NCBI GenBank assembly: GCA_039707465.1
Contig: CM077646.1
Span: 81,616,715-81,680,714 of the forward strand
DNA length: 64,000 bases
Direction: 5' to 3'
From: Rhabdophis nuchalis
Lineage: Eukaryota > Chordata > Lepidosauria > Squamata > Natricidae
Shown: in pieces, positions 34,022-45,870 of the stretch
How the letters are laid out: the number at the start of each line of letters is the position of its first letter
Numbering within the stretch: the first letter of the stretch is position 1
The notes under the pieces: generated by a model
What the model saw: the letters and a program-made list of their open reading frames with translations, nothing else
Database searches by the model: none
Told to the model about the DNA's origin: nothing
Translations under genes and position numbers: made by a program

Positions 34022-34803
34022 CTGTAATGACTCCCCCAGATGTCTCTTTAGATACCAGTTTGGAAGGGGATGAACCAGTCCAGAGACGTCAGAGGGGGAG
34101 TTGGTCACTGGCTCAGAGGCAGGGGCTGTGAGTCCAAGTGACGGAGAGTAGTTGATTGGAGAGAAATTGGATAAGCAGCTGGCTGATAGGGATTTGGCTG
34201 AAGCACAGCTGCAGCAGGACAGCTCTGAGGTTTCAGGTGGGGAAAGTATGCAGCTGCAACTGGTCAGTGGTGAGGAGGAAGAACTACCTTCAGCACCCAA
34301 TCCAAGAACACACATAGGGCAGAGAAAAAGCAGGAGCAGCGAAGCCTTACTACTTGTGAGGAGGCAGCGTCATTCTTGATGGGCTGCACCACAAGCTAGC
34401 TATTTAGCACAATAAACAGATGGAGATGATACTGGGAAGAATGTGTTCATTTCCTAGCTGCATGTTTCCTGGTTGTTGTGATCCCTGCCTTGCTTTGGAT
34501 TGACACTGTGCCTTGACTTTGGATTGGGCCTTGTAAACTCTGGACTTTTCTTGCTTCATGAACCCTCTTGTGTTGTGGATTTAATTTTGCCAAGATAAGC
34601 AAAATTTATCTTGTTTGTGAAACTTTCAAGTGCCTTGTGGACTCATTGGCCATTGCTCTGTAGACTAGCATCGATTTGCTTTTGGCTAAACTTAACTGGG
34701 ACAGTTCTAGGTTTCTGGTGAAGAGAACTGCTGAGGAATATTAATGAACTCTATAAACCATTATTATGTGTGTGAGCCCTACTTAGGACAGCACACTGTC
34801 ACA
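34022..34803. repeat. Possible interspersed repeat, LTR-like composition (tentative)
   Basis: A GC-neutral block rich in CTG/CAG and GAGG words, with an AATAAA signal near 34412. It begins near TGTAATGACTCC and ends near CACTGTCACA. TG...CA ends are suggestive of a solo LTR, but I see no flanking duplication. The frames within it (139 and 75 codons) have no domain. Could equally be host DNA. Confidence 0.25.
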
Positions 34804-34959
34804 TGATTTACCATTTAGCAACCACTTTGCTTAATGATAGCTGCTGATTCCTGTTAAGGTTACTGTAAGAGAAATACCTGCAATGTAGATGCAAATAAAG
34901 CAAGCACTGTCTGAAACTGTTAAAATAGTTTCAAGATAATTTATCACTGCTGTCCATTC

Positions 34960-35420
34960 CACATTAGTCATACCCTACATAGGACTGTCTGTCCAGTCCT
35001 GGGCACCGTATTTTAGATAGGACAGGACAAACTAGGGCATATTTAGAAGAGTGAACAACTAAAGCAGTTTGAAGCCTGGAAGGAAAAATTATGAGAAACA
35101 ATTGGAGGAAGGGAAAATATGTTTAATCTGGAATAAAAACCACTGTAAAGCTATGATAGCACATGTCACAAGGGAGACAAGTAGCATTGCTTAGAGTTGT
35201 TCTCAAGGATAGAACAAGTGAGTTTAAATACTGTAGATTTATGGAATCAATTTTCAGTTGTAGATCGAATCTTTTTTTCTGAATGATAAAAGATGTTCAA
35301 GCATGGAAGAGGAAGATAGTAGATTCTCTTTACCGAGATAGATGGCAAACTAGTAATTGACTTCTAGACTTGGCAGGATTTGGACTAGATGATCTGGATA
35401 TAATTTTATTACTCTAAATT
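34960..35420 (+). mobile_element. Old CR1-like LINE 3' fragment
   Basis: GTCCAGTCCTGGGCACCGTA near 34990 is followed at CR1-like spacing by AACTAAAGCAGTTTGAAGCC, GCTATGATAGCACATGTCAC and finally TTTGGACTAGATGATCTGGA near 35380. This is the order expected for the CR1 ORF2 C-terminus and 3' UTR. It is much diverged, with no intact frame. Confidence 0.55.
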
Positions 35421-36839
35421 GGTAAATCTGAATAGTACAGCTGAAGTCAGTTGCTGTGGGAAGATAAAGTTTAATGCACAACAGCAATATTTCTACACCA
35501 TATTATATTCATCATAGTTGAACAAACAGTATCTTTTATAAGGAGATAGTTTACAGATATTGAGCAAAAGTTCATCATGAACTGCATGAAGATATTTCTG
35601 AATTTGGATTAGTATCATGTAGAAAATGAAAGTAAAAGACTGTCTTTTTCCTTCTTTAAGTACCCCACTTCCATTTTCTAATTAATCACGTTGACTTCCC
35701 ACTGTGTCTTTCTATAAATTTTCTTCTTACAGCCTGCAAATTTAATAGGCATAAATCACTGAGCATCGCAGTCTCTGTGTTTTGGAAAGAATAGGAAATT
35801 ATCTAGCCAAAATCCTAGCACCCAGAGAACAGTCTTACATTCTAGTAGGCGAACAGTAAATCAAATAAAATCATTCCGGCTGTGGAATACGTGCTGTTCT
35901 TAAAGGGAGGTGGTTTACTTTAGACATTGAACAAATGGTTGTTCCTTTTACTCCCTGTATTGACACTGTGAGGGTATCTTCTCAATTTCCTTCTTTTTCT
36001 TGGGAGTAGATTTGTTAGTGTACTTTTCACACATCAGAAATTGGCACAGAATAAAGTCTATTTTGTTGCATATAAAAGGACATAAATGAGGCAGATAAAC
36101 TCTTTCTTTATTTCCTGATAAAGCAAGTCTTCAGAAAAGGAAATAAGTCACTTGGACATCTCATGCAACAGGTCTACCTTTGCCAAGCAGGTGATTTGAA
36201 CGATTTGCTTCTTCCCTTTTTTTCTGTTTTCTTTAATGAGACAAAGGCATTATATGGACTGCTGTTCACAGCTGAATTGATGGCATATGAGCAACATTAT
36301 TAGCAAATGATGTGAGCTATTTTTTTCCAGAGAAAATATTGCAGTAATTTGCAGGAAGTAACCTTTTTGTTCCAAAACATCTGTTGTCACTGAACACCAT
36401 TATACCTACAACAATTCTAATTATCTTTGGTAACTTTCATGCATTTGGCATAGCTCCATTATTGTTCATTTAACGGCTTTTAAAATGCATTAGGATATTG
36501 GTCCATGATGTGTTTGAAGCCTCTGCCTTTGACCTTGGTGTTCAGATTAGTGATATTATATGCATTCTGTATTTATGAAGCTGTGGTTATAAATGTTATT
36601 GGTAACAAAATAATGTGAGTTTTGCTTTAATCCATCCATTTTTTTAAACTTATGGATGCACTTACGGTACCTCTGAAAATTCCAATTTTTGTTATCAGAA
36701 ACAATTACTTTTCTATAAAATGGTATGATGGTGTCAAGAATAGATTTGGCATAATCAACCAACATATCTGTAACATCATTCTCCCCAAAAGGATTTTTCA
36801 AAGAAATGTCTAATAACTCTGACTGCATTGAGAATGTTA
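35421..36839. other. No gene seen
   Basis: AT-rich and largely free of recognisable repeats. The interval 36180-36500 has mixed composition and could be conserved non-coding DNA; alignment is needed to say. A 90-codon minus frame at 36556-36828 shows no domain. Confidence 0.4.
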
Positions 36840-37330
36840 TATTATATTATGGAAGTAAAACACACATGAGAACAAATGTTTAATAAATAGTTCATCTCAG
36901 AACAAGGAGTAAGACAAGGATATGAAATGTTTCCTACGTTATTTAATGTATTTATGGATAGATTTATCAATAATGCTTTGAGGGTGATAAAGCGGGTGTT
37001 TGTATACAGATAATACTATATTGTTGACCGAGACTTCAAATGATCAGCAGTAAATGCTAGTAGATTGTATAATTCAATAAAAAGTATTTCCTGAAAATTC
37101 ATGCATTAATACCCAAGATAATTGTTTTTCACAATGGAAATGGAGTGAATCATTACACAGGTGCAAAACTAAAGCAAGTGTTTTGCTATCTTGGTAGATT
37201 TGTGTTTTTAGGCTTTACTAGATATGGTAAAATAGATGGAGAAATGCTGGTGCATAGCTAGTGCATAGTACTGCATGTGGTCTATATTTAGGAATGCGTT
37301 TTTGTTAAAAGAAGCCAATACAGTTGTATA
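36840..37330 (+). pseudogene. Decayed non-LTR reverse transcriptase fragment
   Basis: One frame gives EQGVRQGYEMFPTLFNVFMD near 36899-36958, the RT motif with RQG and P.LFN. After a frameshift YTDNTILLT appears near 37012, the position of the YADD box with A and the second D altered. YLGRFVF near 37187 resembles the post-RT block. Clade not assigned. Too broken to be functional. Confidence 0.6.
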
Positions 37331-37770
37331 TAAGAGCATGCTCCTACCCAGTTGTATATAAGAGCATGCTCCTACCCATTTTACTATGTGCAGAGATGGA
37401 TACTTTAGGAGGGGAAATCTGGGAATGGTATGGTGGGAAAAGCGTGTTATAAAATACAGTAAGATGAGGTGAGAATTGATGGGTAAAGAATTAATGTGTA
37501 AGAAACAGTTTATTTTAATGTATTAAAATAATTTTATATGTTTATTACCAAATATCAGTTAAAAGCAGAGTATAATCTGATTTATCCACTCATTTTTTTG
37601 ATATTCAAACAATGAGGTGTCTTAAGACAATCAATAATTATGTTGTGAAGTTTCCAAAAGATGCCCTAATTAATTTACAAGCCTCGAGACAAAGTTCAAA
37701 AGAAATCCAGTCATTTATTAGGAGCGATATTTTGGCATTGCCTGCCATGGAGCCAGATCTGATTTCCGTT
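37331..37770. other. No gene seen; 28-bp tandem duplication
   Basis: The phrase beginning GTTGTATATAAGAGCATGCT is present twice in direct tandem at about 37324-37378. The rest is AT-rich. The retroposon tail of the next LINE begins at about 37770. Confidence 0.5.
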
Positions 37771-40700
37771 TATTTATTTTATTTATTTTATTTATTTTAT
37801 TAAATTTATACCCTGCCCTTCTCCTTGTTAGGACCCAGGGCGGCGCACAGGCATTATTAAAACCACAAAATACAAAATCGATTAAAATATATTAAATTAT
37901 TAGACCCGTGCTAAAAACCCATTTTAAAACCATACCAAATTAATTTTAAATTTAAAAGTCAGAAGTAGGGGCTATCCTAGGCCGGCTTGTTGGAATAGAT
38001 ACGTCTTAAGACGTTGGCGGAAGAGGCGGAGGTCCGAGATAGTGCGAAGGTCGGGGGGTAGGTCGTTCCAGAGGGCCGGGCCCGCCACAGAGAAGGCCCT
38101 TCCCCTGGGTGTCGCCAGCCGGCATTGCCCCGCTGACGGCACCCGGAGAAGACCCTCTCTGTGGGAGCGGATCAGACGAAGGGATGTATGGGGCAGGAGA
38201 CGGTCTCGTATATAGCTAGGCCCCGAGCCATGGAGCGATTTAAAGATGGTCGTCAGCACCTTGAAGTGCACTCGAAAGGCCACAGGCAGCCAGTGCAGCT
38301 CGCGCAGGAGAGGTGTTACGTGGGTTTGCCTTGAGGCACCCATAATCACCCGCGCGGCCGCATTCTGTACTAACTGTAGCTTTCGAGTGCACCTCAAGGG
38401 GAGCCCCATGTAGAGAGCGTTACAGTAATCCAGCCGGGATGTCACAAGCGCTTGAGTGACTGTGCGAAGGGCTCCCCGGTCCAGTAAGGGGCGCAACTGG
38501 CGTATCAGGCGTACCTGATAGAACGCCCCCCTGGCCACGGCCGTCACATGGTCCTCCATGGACAGCCGCGAATCCAGGAGGACGCCCAAGTTGCGCGCCC
38601 TCTCCACGGGGGCCAGTTGTTCGCCCCCAATGGCCAGTGTTGGACTTATCTGGCTGAACTGGGGTGCCGGAAACCACAGCCACTCGGTCTTGGACGGGTT
38701 GAGCTTGAGTTTGTTCCTACCCATCCAGATCCATACGGCCTCCAGACACCGGGACAGCACCTCGACGGCATCGTTGGGGTGGTTTGGGGTGGATATGTAC
38801 AACTGAGTGTCATCAGCGTACAGATGGTATTCCACCCCAAAACCACGGATGATCTCGCCCAGCGGCTTCATGTAGGTGTTAAACAGGAGTGGCGAGAGGA
38901 CCGACCCCTGAGGGACCCCACATGTGAGTGGCCTCGGGGACGACCTCTGCCCTCCTGCCAACACCCATTGCGACCGACCAGAGAGGTAAGACGAGAACCA
39001 CCGTAGAACGGTGCCTCTCAGCCCCAACCCCCCCAATCGGTGCAATAAGATACCATGGTCGATGGTATCAAAAGCCGCTGAGAGGTCTAATAGGACAAGG
39101 ATAGAGGAACAACCTCTATCCCGTGCCCTCCAGAGATCATCTACCAACGCGACCAATGCCGTTTCGGTGCTGTGACCGGGCCGGAGGTCGGACTGGCGCG
39201 GGTCTAGATAATCAACTTCCTCCAGATGTCGGGGAAACTGTTGAGCCACCACACTCTCAACAACCTTCACTAAAAAGTGAAGGTTGGAGACGGGACGATA
39301 GTTCTCTAATAAAGCTGGATCCAGGGATGGTTTCTTGAGGAGGGGCCTCACCACCGCCTCTTTCAAAACGGTGGGCAAGTACCCCTCACTCAGAGATGAA
39401 TTCACAATGCCCTGGAGCCAGCCTCGCGTCACCTCCCAGGATGCCAGTACAAGCCAGGAGGGACACGGGTCCAATAAACATGTGGTGGCTCTAAGGTTCC
39501 TCCGCAACCTGTCCATATCCTCGGTAGTAACAAAGTCAAACTCCTCCCAAGGTGTAATCTCAAGACCTGCGCTGGACGCCTCGACTGGACCACAAGTGGA
39601 GGGCAACTCGTTCCGAATCTGAGTGATTTTGTCCTGCAGGAATACTCCAAATTCCTCTGCTCGACCCTGCAGAGGGGCTTCCCGCGGCCTCAGATGAAGG
39701 AGGGAGCGGGTCACCCCAAACAGGGCGGCAGAGCGGTTTTCCGCGGATGCGATAAGAGTGGCACAATACTCACGTTTGGCCACTCTTAGCGCCACTAAGT
39801 AAGTCCTAATATGGTCTCTCACTAGTGTTCGGTCAGATTCGGATCGAGAAGATCTCCACCTACTCTCTAGGCGTCTCTTGCGGCGTTTCATCTCCCGAAG
39901 CTCCTCGGTGAACCAAGGAGCCTGGGTGACTCGGCGCCGCATGAGAGGCCGCAAGGGCGCGACTCGGTCCAAGGCCCCCGTGGCCGCACTATACCATGCG
40001 GCCACTAGATCCTCAGTCGAGCCACGGGGCAGGGACACAGGTATTGGCCCAAGCTCCCTCTGGAACCTTTCCGGGTCGATCAGGCGCCTGGGGCGGAACC
40101 AACTCGGTGTCTCTGGTTCCGCCTCCCCGCGGTGGGGTGTGACGGTTGGAAAGTCTATCCGAAGGAGAGAGTGATCTGTCCATGACAAGGGCAAGATGAC
40201 TAAATCCCCTGTTCCGAGATCACTAATCCAGTGTCCAGAGACAAAAATCAGATCCAGCGTGTGTCCTCCTTCGTGAGTGGGGCCCTGAACTACTTGGGTC
40301 AGGTCCATGGCCGTCATGGAAGCCATGAACTCCCGAGCCACCTCGGATGTTTCGCCCGCCGACGGCAGGTTGAAGTCCCCCATGACTACAAGTCTGGGGG
40401 TCTCAACCGCCATTGCGGCGATCACCTCGAGTAGCTCGGGCAGGGCTGCTGTTACATAGCGGGGAGCCAGGTATACAACTAGCAAGCCCAACTGCCTCCC
40501 TAGGCCCCATTTCACGAAGAGGGACTCACAGCCGGTCGTCTGAGGCACAGTGGTCTCCTTCGGCTCCAGACTTTCCTTAACAATAACCGCCACCCCCCCA
40601 CCCCTGCCGAGGGCCCTGGGCTGATGAAATGCACGGTAGCCTGGTGGGCACATTTCCACGAGGGGTAAACCCCCCTCGGGGCCCAACCAGGTCTCCGTAA

Positions 40701-40870
40701 TTCCCACTAGGTCCGGGTCCCCCTCTGACACAAGGTCATTTATGAGGGGGGATTTATTCACCACGGACCTGGCGTTGCAGAACATCAGCCTGGGACCCCG
40801 GCTCTGTAGTCCCTGACCGCCTAGCCCACGAGCGGAGTACAGGGGGTTGGGGCAAGCGACCACTCGTAAC
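37771..40870 (-). mobile_element. L2-like LINE with intact ORF2 frame
   Basis: A minus-strand element running from about 40870 (5') to 37771 (3'). It lacks the 5' region of about 450 bp seen in the copy at 50.4 kb, so it is probably 5'-truncated just upstream of the endonuclease. The 3' UTR (37971-37771) contains the AGGACCCAGGGCGG block, then TATAAATTTAAT and an (AAATA)n tail. I could not identify a target-site duplication. It is GC-rich against its AT-rich flanks, as expected for a fairly recent insertion. Confidence 0.85.
37972..40863 (-). CDS. L2-like LINE ORF2: endonuclease and reverse transcriptase, 963 codons, no internal stop
   Basis: Endonuclease and RT polyprotein of a non-LTR retrotransposon, which nicks target DNA and reverse-transcribes its own RNA on the free end. 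Residues count from the first codon of the open frame, a GTG; the first ATG is residue 27, at the edge of the endonuclease. Apurinic-type endonuclease: CNARSVVNK (29-37), ITETWL (55-60), GDFNLPS (162-168), TDHSLL (229-234). [16 protein letters not shown] (506-519), NYRPVSNL (521-528), [13 protein letters not shown] (591-603), GVPQGSVLSPLLF (649-661), YADD (682-685). The C-terminal LWNDLPP motif and leucine-rich end are typical of the L2 clade. Catalytic residues all look intact, so the protein could be functional, but the absent 5' UTR makes expression doubtful. The clade is inferred from motifs. Confidence 0.88.
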   Translation of the reverse strand: MVACPNPLYSARGLGGQGLQSRGPRLMFCNARSVVNKSPLINDLVSEGDPDLVGITETWLGPEGGLPLVEMCPPGYRAFHQPRALGRGGGVAVIVKESLEPKETTVPQTTGCESLFVKWGLGRQLGLLVVYLAPRYVTAALPELLEVIAAMAVETPRLVVMGDFNLPSAGETSEVAREFMASMTAMDLTQVVQGPTHEGGHTLDLIFVSGHWISDLGTGDLVILPLSWTDHSLLRIDFPTVTPHRGEAEPETPSWFRPRRLIDPERFQRELGPIPVSLPRGSTEDLVAAWYSAATGALDRVAPLRPLMRRRVTQAPWFTEELREMKRRKRRLESRWRSSRSESDRTLVRDHIRTYLVALRVAKREYCATLIASAENRSAALFGVTRSLLHLRPREAPLQGRAEEFGVFLQDKITQIRNELPSTCGPVEASSAGLEITPWEEFDFVTTEDMDRLRRNLRATTCLLDPCPSWLVLASWEVTRGWLQGIVNSSLSEGYLPTVLKEAVVRPLLKKPSLDPALLENYRPVSNLHFLVKVVESVVAQQFPRHLEEVDYLDPRQSDLRPGHSTETALVALVDDLWRARDRGCSSILVLLDLSAAFDTIDHGILLHRLGGLGLRGTVLRWFSSYLSGRSQWVLAGGQRSSPRPLTCGVPQGSVLSPLLFNTYMKPLGEIIRGFGVEYHLYADDTQLYISTPNHPNDAVEVLSRCLEAVWIWMGRNKLKLNPSKTEWLWFPAPQFSQISPTLAIGGEQLAPVERARNLGVLLDSRLSMEDHVTAVARGAFYQVRLIRQLRPLLDRGALRTVTQALVTSRLDYCNALYMGLPLRCTRKLQLVQNAAARVIMGASRQTHVTPLLRELHWLPVAFRVHFKVLTTIFKSLHGSGPSYIRDRLLPHTSLRLIRSHREGLLRVPSAGQCRLATPRGRAFSVAGPALWNDLPPDLRTISDLRLFRQRLKTYLFQQAGLG

Positions 40871-41163
40871 CAGCGGTGGCTGAACTTTACCCCTGTGTTT
40901 CCCCTCCCCTCCCCTTAGTCTGTGTCATAAATCACCTCCACCAACGAAGTGCTGCAGCAGGTTATTTTGAAATTATTGTAAAATTTCATGCCTCACATGC
41001 CTGCTGTAGAAATCTGAGATCCAATGTTATCATTCCAATGTCAACGATAATAGGCATGGAAATGATTTACAAGTCGACATATATATTAATTGGACAAATG
41101 AGTTTTAAAAATTCAATACTATATCTCATTGCATCCCTGTTCATTAGACTTTTTCCTTTACAG
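40871..41163. other. No gene seen
   Basis: Short stretch between the LINE and a hAT MITE; a 96-codon plus frame (40876-41166) has no domain. Confidence 0.4.
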
Positions 41164-41298
41164 TAGGGCTGTCAAATTAACAGCCTGCGGGCCGGATGTG
41201 TCACATGCTGACCATGCCCACACCTGGTTTAGCGAATGGGGGGAAAGTCCCGATACATTACATGACGCTTCTGTGATGACATGAGTTTGACACCCCTG
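41164..41298. mobile_element. hAT MITE, CAGGGGTGTCAAACT family (135 bp)
   Basis: Left TAGGGCTGTCAAATTAAC and right GAGTTTGACACCCCTG are inverted termini of the same family as 22323-22749. Flanking 8-mers CTTTACAG (41156-41163) and CTCTACAG (41299-41306) differ at one position, a good hAT TSD. Non-coding. Confidence 0.8.
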
Positions 41299-41720
41299 CT
41301 CTACAGTATAACTATATACACAGAATCTATGATATTGATAAACTTTTGTAATTTTTTTTTATTTTCTCTGAATCACAAACAATAAAGTAGGTGATTCAGA
41401 TACGAAGAATCAGGATCACATGAAAGTTCCAGTTCAGAAGATGTATTGCTCAAGCTTAAATATAAGAATCTGGTCAGCTAAAGTTCAGTACTAAATTGGC
41501 AGCAGATAAGGGTCAACTGAATTCAAGATGGGTCATGCAAGATGATACATTTAATTGTCCCCCCCACTTCATTGTGTTTGCTCTTCTCTTACAGTAGAAG
41601 AGGCTTTTGTTCACCTGATCCCAACACAGATGCACATTAAAACTGAAATATGCCCAGGGGTGGAGGGACAATGAAAAAAAAAAGTGCTTCTGTAGTGCTA
41701 TAATAAACGGTGAACTATAA

Positions 41721-41855
41721 CAGGGATGTCCAAACTTGGGAACTTTAAGACTTGTGGATTTCAATTCCCAGAATTCCCCAGTCAGCTATGCTGGCTGGGG
41801 AATTCTGGGAGTTGAAGTCCACAAGTCTTAAAGTTCCCAAGTTTGGACATCCCGG
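41721..41855. mobile_element. Fold-back hAT MITE: near-perfect 66-bp arms, perfect 8-bp TSD
   Basis: The whole 135-bp element is a palindrome: 66-bp arms around a 3-bp centre, with four mismatches by my count. It starts CAGGGATGTCC and ends GGACATCCCGG. AACTATAA occurs on both sides (41713-41720 and 41856-41863), a perfect 8-bp duplication. RNA or single-stranded DNA would form one long hairpin. Relatives are at 47903-47995 and fragments at 13258 and 59930. Confidence 0.9.
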
Positions 41856-41863
41856 AACTATAA

Positions 41864-43220
41864 TATGCAGCATGTTTAATACTATGCAGTGTATAATATA
41901 GTATATAATGTTACATAATATATCAATACATCTGTATAAACAGTGACAGGTTGATGCTTCAGGCCCATTAGTATTGAAAATAAGGTAACCAAGCTCAGTT
42001 TTTTTTAGGGCTTCATGTTTCCCACCATTTCCTTGAAAAACACTTAAAATCTTAAAGAATCGTCCTTTCATTCACAGAATGGAGGCAAAGAGCCTGAGAC
42101 CTCACCAACACTATTAGCACTACAGATATCCGACACGTGTCTATGGACATTCTCAATTGTGAGGTAAATTTGCAGTTCTTGAATGAGAAGCAAAATATTT
42201 TCAAAAGGAAAAAACTAAGAAAGTCCACTTTCCTTTTGGAAAAGGACCTTTGGTTCATGCTCCAATGAAAATGGACAATGTGCAATTTAGAACTCTATAA
42301 TCTGTATTGTAACAGAATATTTAAAACAATTTTGGGAAAAAAATCAAAGGAAAATAACAAATATTTGAATGTTTAAGTATATGCTGATTGTCTTGGCCCT
42401 GTACAGAGATGGAGTCTTCCAAATATGCATTATAGACAAAATAACATTTGGTTTCTGCTCCTGGAGGCAAGGCCTCTCTGATTAGATAACCATGAACACA
42501 GTCTTGCTAAAAATGTATAAACAAAGACAATTGAAATGAATAATGTGATCGCTATATCACTGTCACCGAGAAACAGGAATTCCAAACCCATTTAAGCATT
42601 TCCTATGAGGACAGGCCGAGGCTTCCCTACCATACGAATGGTTTGAAGGGGTGTTTTTTTTCTGCTTAAAGGAACTCTGGACTGGTATTGTTTCAGGACC
42701 CCTGGGAGAGAAATTTATAGAATCTCATCTCATCTCACTTTGCATGGAGTGATTAGTTCCTTCAAAATCAAGCAAATTATTTCAAAATGTGAAATCCTGA
42801 TGATTTACAAAATGTATAAATAATGGAAATAATTATTTGTTATCCATACTTGAGGCAAATGCAGTAAGATTGTGAGTACTGGCAGAATTTCAGTTGTATT
42901 AGCTAAACTTTAATTTAATTAGGGGAAAAAACAATCTCATTTTGGTCAAGCTGAGCTGATGAATATAGCCGTATAATTTCCTTAGTAGCAATAGGGAGAC
43001 AGTTTTCCATGGTCTTCACTCAGCACTATATTCTACAACATCCCCAGCCAGTTTATGGCCCTAGAATTTTCTGATAATCTCTGATTTAAGAGATTTAAGA
43101 ACTAGCTAAATCTGACCTTGTTCAATTTGTAGAGAACAGCCAGGGTCAGCTGGATGATCTCTTGACTGAGCTATATGCTTCATAATAAACACAGTCTCCT
43201 GGCTAAACAGTGTAAATATA
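41864..43220. other. No gene seen
   Basis: AT-rich, with small frames lacking domains (for example 41745-42071 and 42052-42285, minus). No repeat edge found. Confidence 0.4.
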
Positions 43221-43224
43221 TATT

Positions 43225-43320
43225 TATACACATACATACATACATACATACATACATACATACATACATACAGACAGACAGACAGACAGACAGACAGATA
43301 GACAGACAGACAGAGTTTAG
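43225..43320. repeat. Compound (ATAC)n(AGAC)n microsatellite
   Basis: About a dozen ACAT/ATAC units change into a similar number of AGAC units, with a few AGAT. Frames across it (HTYIHTYIHT and cysteine-valine-rich antisense) are artefacts. Confidence 0.95.
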
Positions 43321-43329
43321 ATATAGATA

Positions 43330-43455
43330 TAGAAGTTTTTGTAGATTTTCATGGGTATAGGTATGCTGGTCTTGTTGTCTTTTCCCGTGAACGATTGAGA
43401 TCTTGGCAACGTTTTGGCGGTGTCTCATTCACCATCTTCAGGCTGGCGTTTACGG
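43330..43455 (-). repeat. Dispersed repeat resembling a Penelope-like element end (tentative)
   Basis: The reverse complement contains GCCTGAAGATGGTGAATGAG and CACCGCCAAAACGTTGCC. The general form (CTGAAGA, short hairpin, AAACG) resembles ends of vertebrate Penelope-like elements as I remember them. No RT or GIY-YIG frame is nearby. Identity is uncertain. Confidence 0.35.
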
Positions 43456-44004
43456 CTATAGATATAGATAAGTATTAAAACACCCTTGAGTTCTATTTAT
43501 TCTATTCATGGCTAATGTTTTTAGCTTTAATGTTCTTTTCACTATTATAAACTATTATAATTTATTTAATTCTTTCATTTTTAATTTCCTATGTTGCCCT
43601 ACAGGCCAAGCTTTCCCAGGTCATCTTACAATACTTTAATGCAATGTGATTAATTTATTCATTGCGTCCAGCTCTGAACTCAAATGAATTTCATGAAGTT
43701 TACAGGAAGTTTTGGCTTTCACATGACACAGATCTGCCGAGCTTCAATTTGCTGACTGCCACGTGCATATTTGCATGTTTTGTGCTTTTCTAAGATAAAC
43801 CTTAGGAACACAGTGGCTCAGTGGCTAAGACACTGAGCTTGTCAATCAGAAAGGTTGGCAGTTTTAATTCATAGTGCCGCGTAATTGTGTTAGTTCTCGT
43901 TACTTGTCCCAGCTTCTGCCAACCTAGCATGAAAGCATGTAAAAAATGCAAGTAGAAAAATACCTTTTTTGGGAAGGTAACAGCGTTCCGTGAGCCTTCA
44001 GCAT

Positions 44005-45724
<1,720 letters not shown>

Positions 45725-45870
45725 AGTCATGCTGGCCACATGGCTATGGAGACGTTTTTGGACAGCACTGGCTGCTTGGCTTTGAAACGGAGATGAGCAC
45801 CACTTCCTAGAGTCGGGAACGACTAGCACATATGTGCGAGGGGAACCTTTATCTTTACCTAAGATAAACC

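Noticed and set aside
34022..34803. Solo LTR
   Set aside because: TG...CA ends and an AATAAA are suggestive, but no TSD or second copy is visible. Kept only as a low-confidence repeat.
38548..39006. 152-codon plus frame inside the minus-strand LINE, and similar antisense frames in other LINE copies and gypsy
   Set aside because: Shadow frames of GC-rich coding DNA on the other strand, with no domain of their own.
40858..40863. GTG as true start of the intact LINE ORF
   Set aside because: The frame stays open upstream and the other LINE copy extends about 150 codons further. The GTG is just where the open-frame call begins, and the element appears 5'-truncated.
43225..43320. CRISPR-like direct repeats
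   Set aside because: Units of 4 bp without spacers are microsatellites. The genome is vertebrate.
43175..43428. Frames of 61 and 82 codons over the ATAC/AGAC repeat
   Set aside because: Products of simple-sequence translation.
43380..43455. CTGAAGATGGTG...CACCGCCAAAACG (minus) as a hammerhead
   Set aside because: After the hairpin, three bases (GCC) separate it from the A-rich segment, and G12 is missing. Spacing does not fit.
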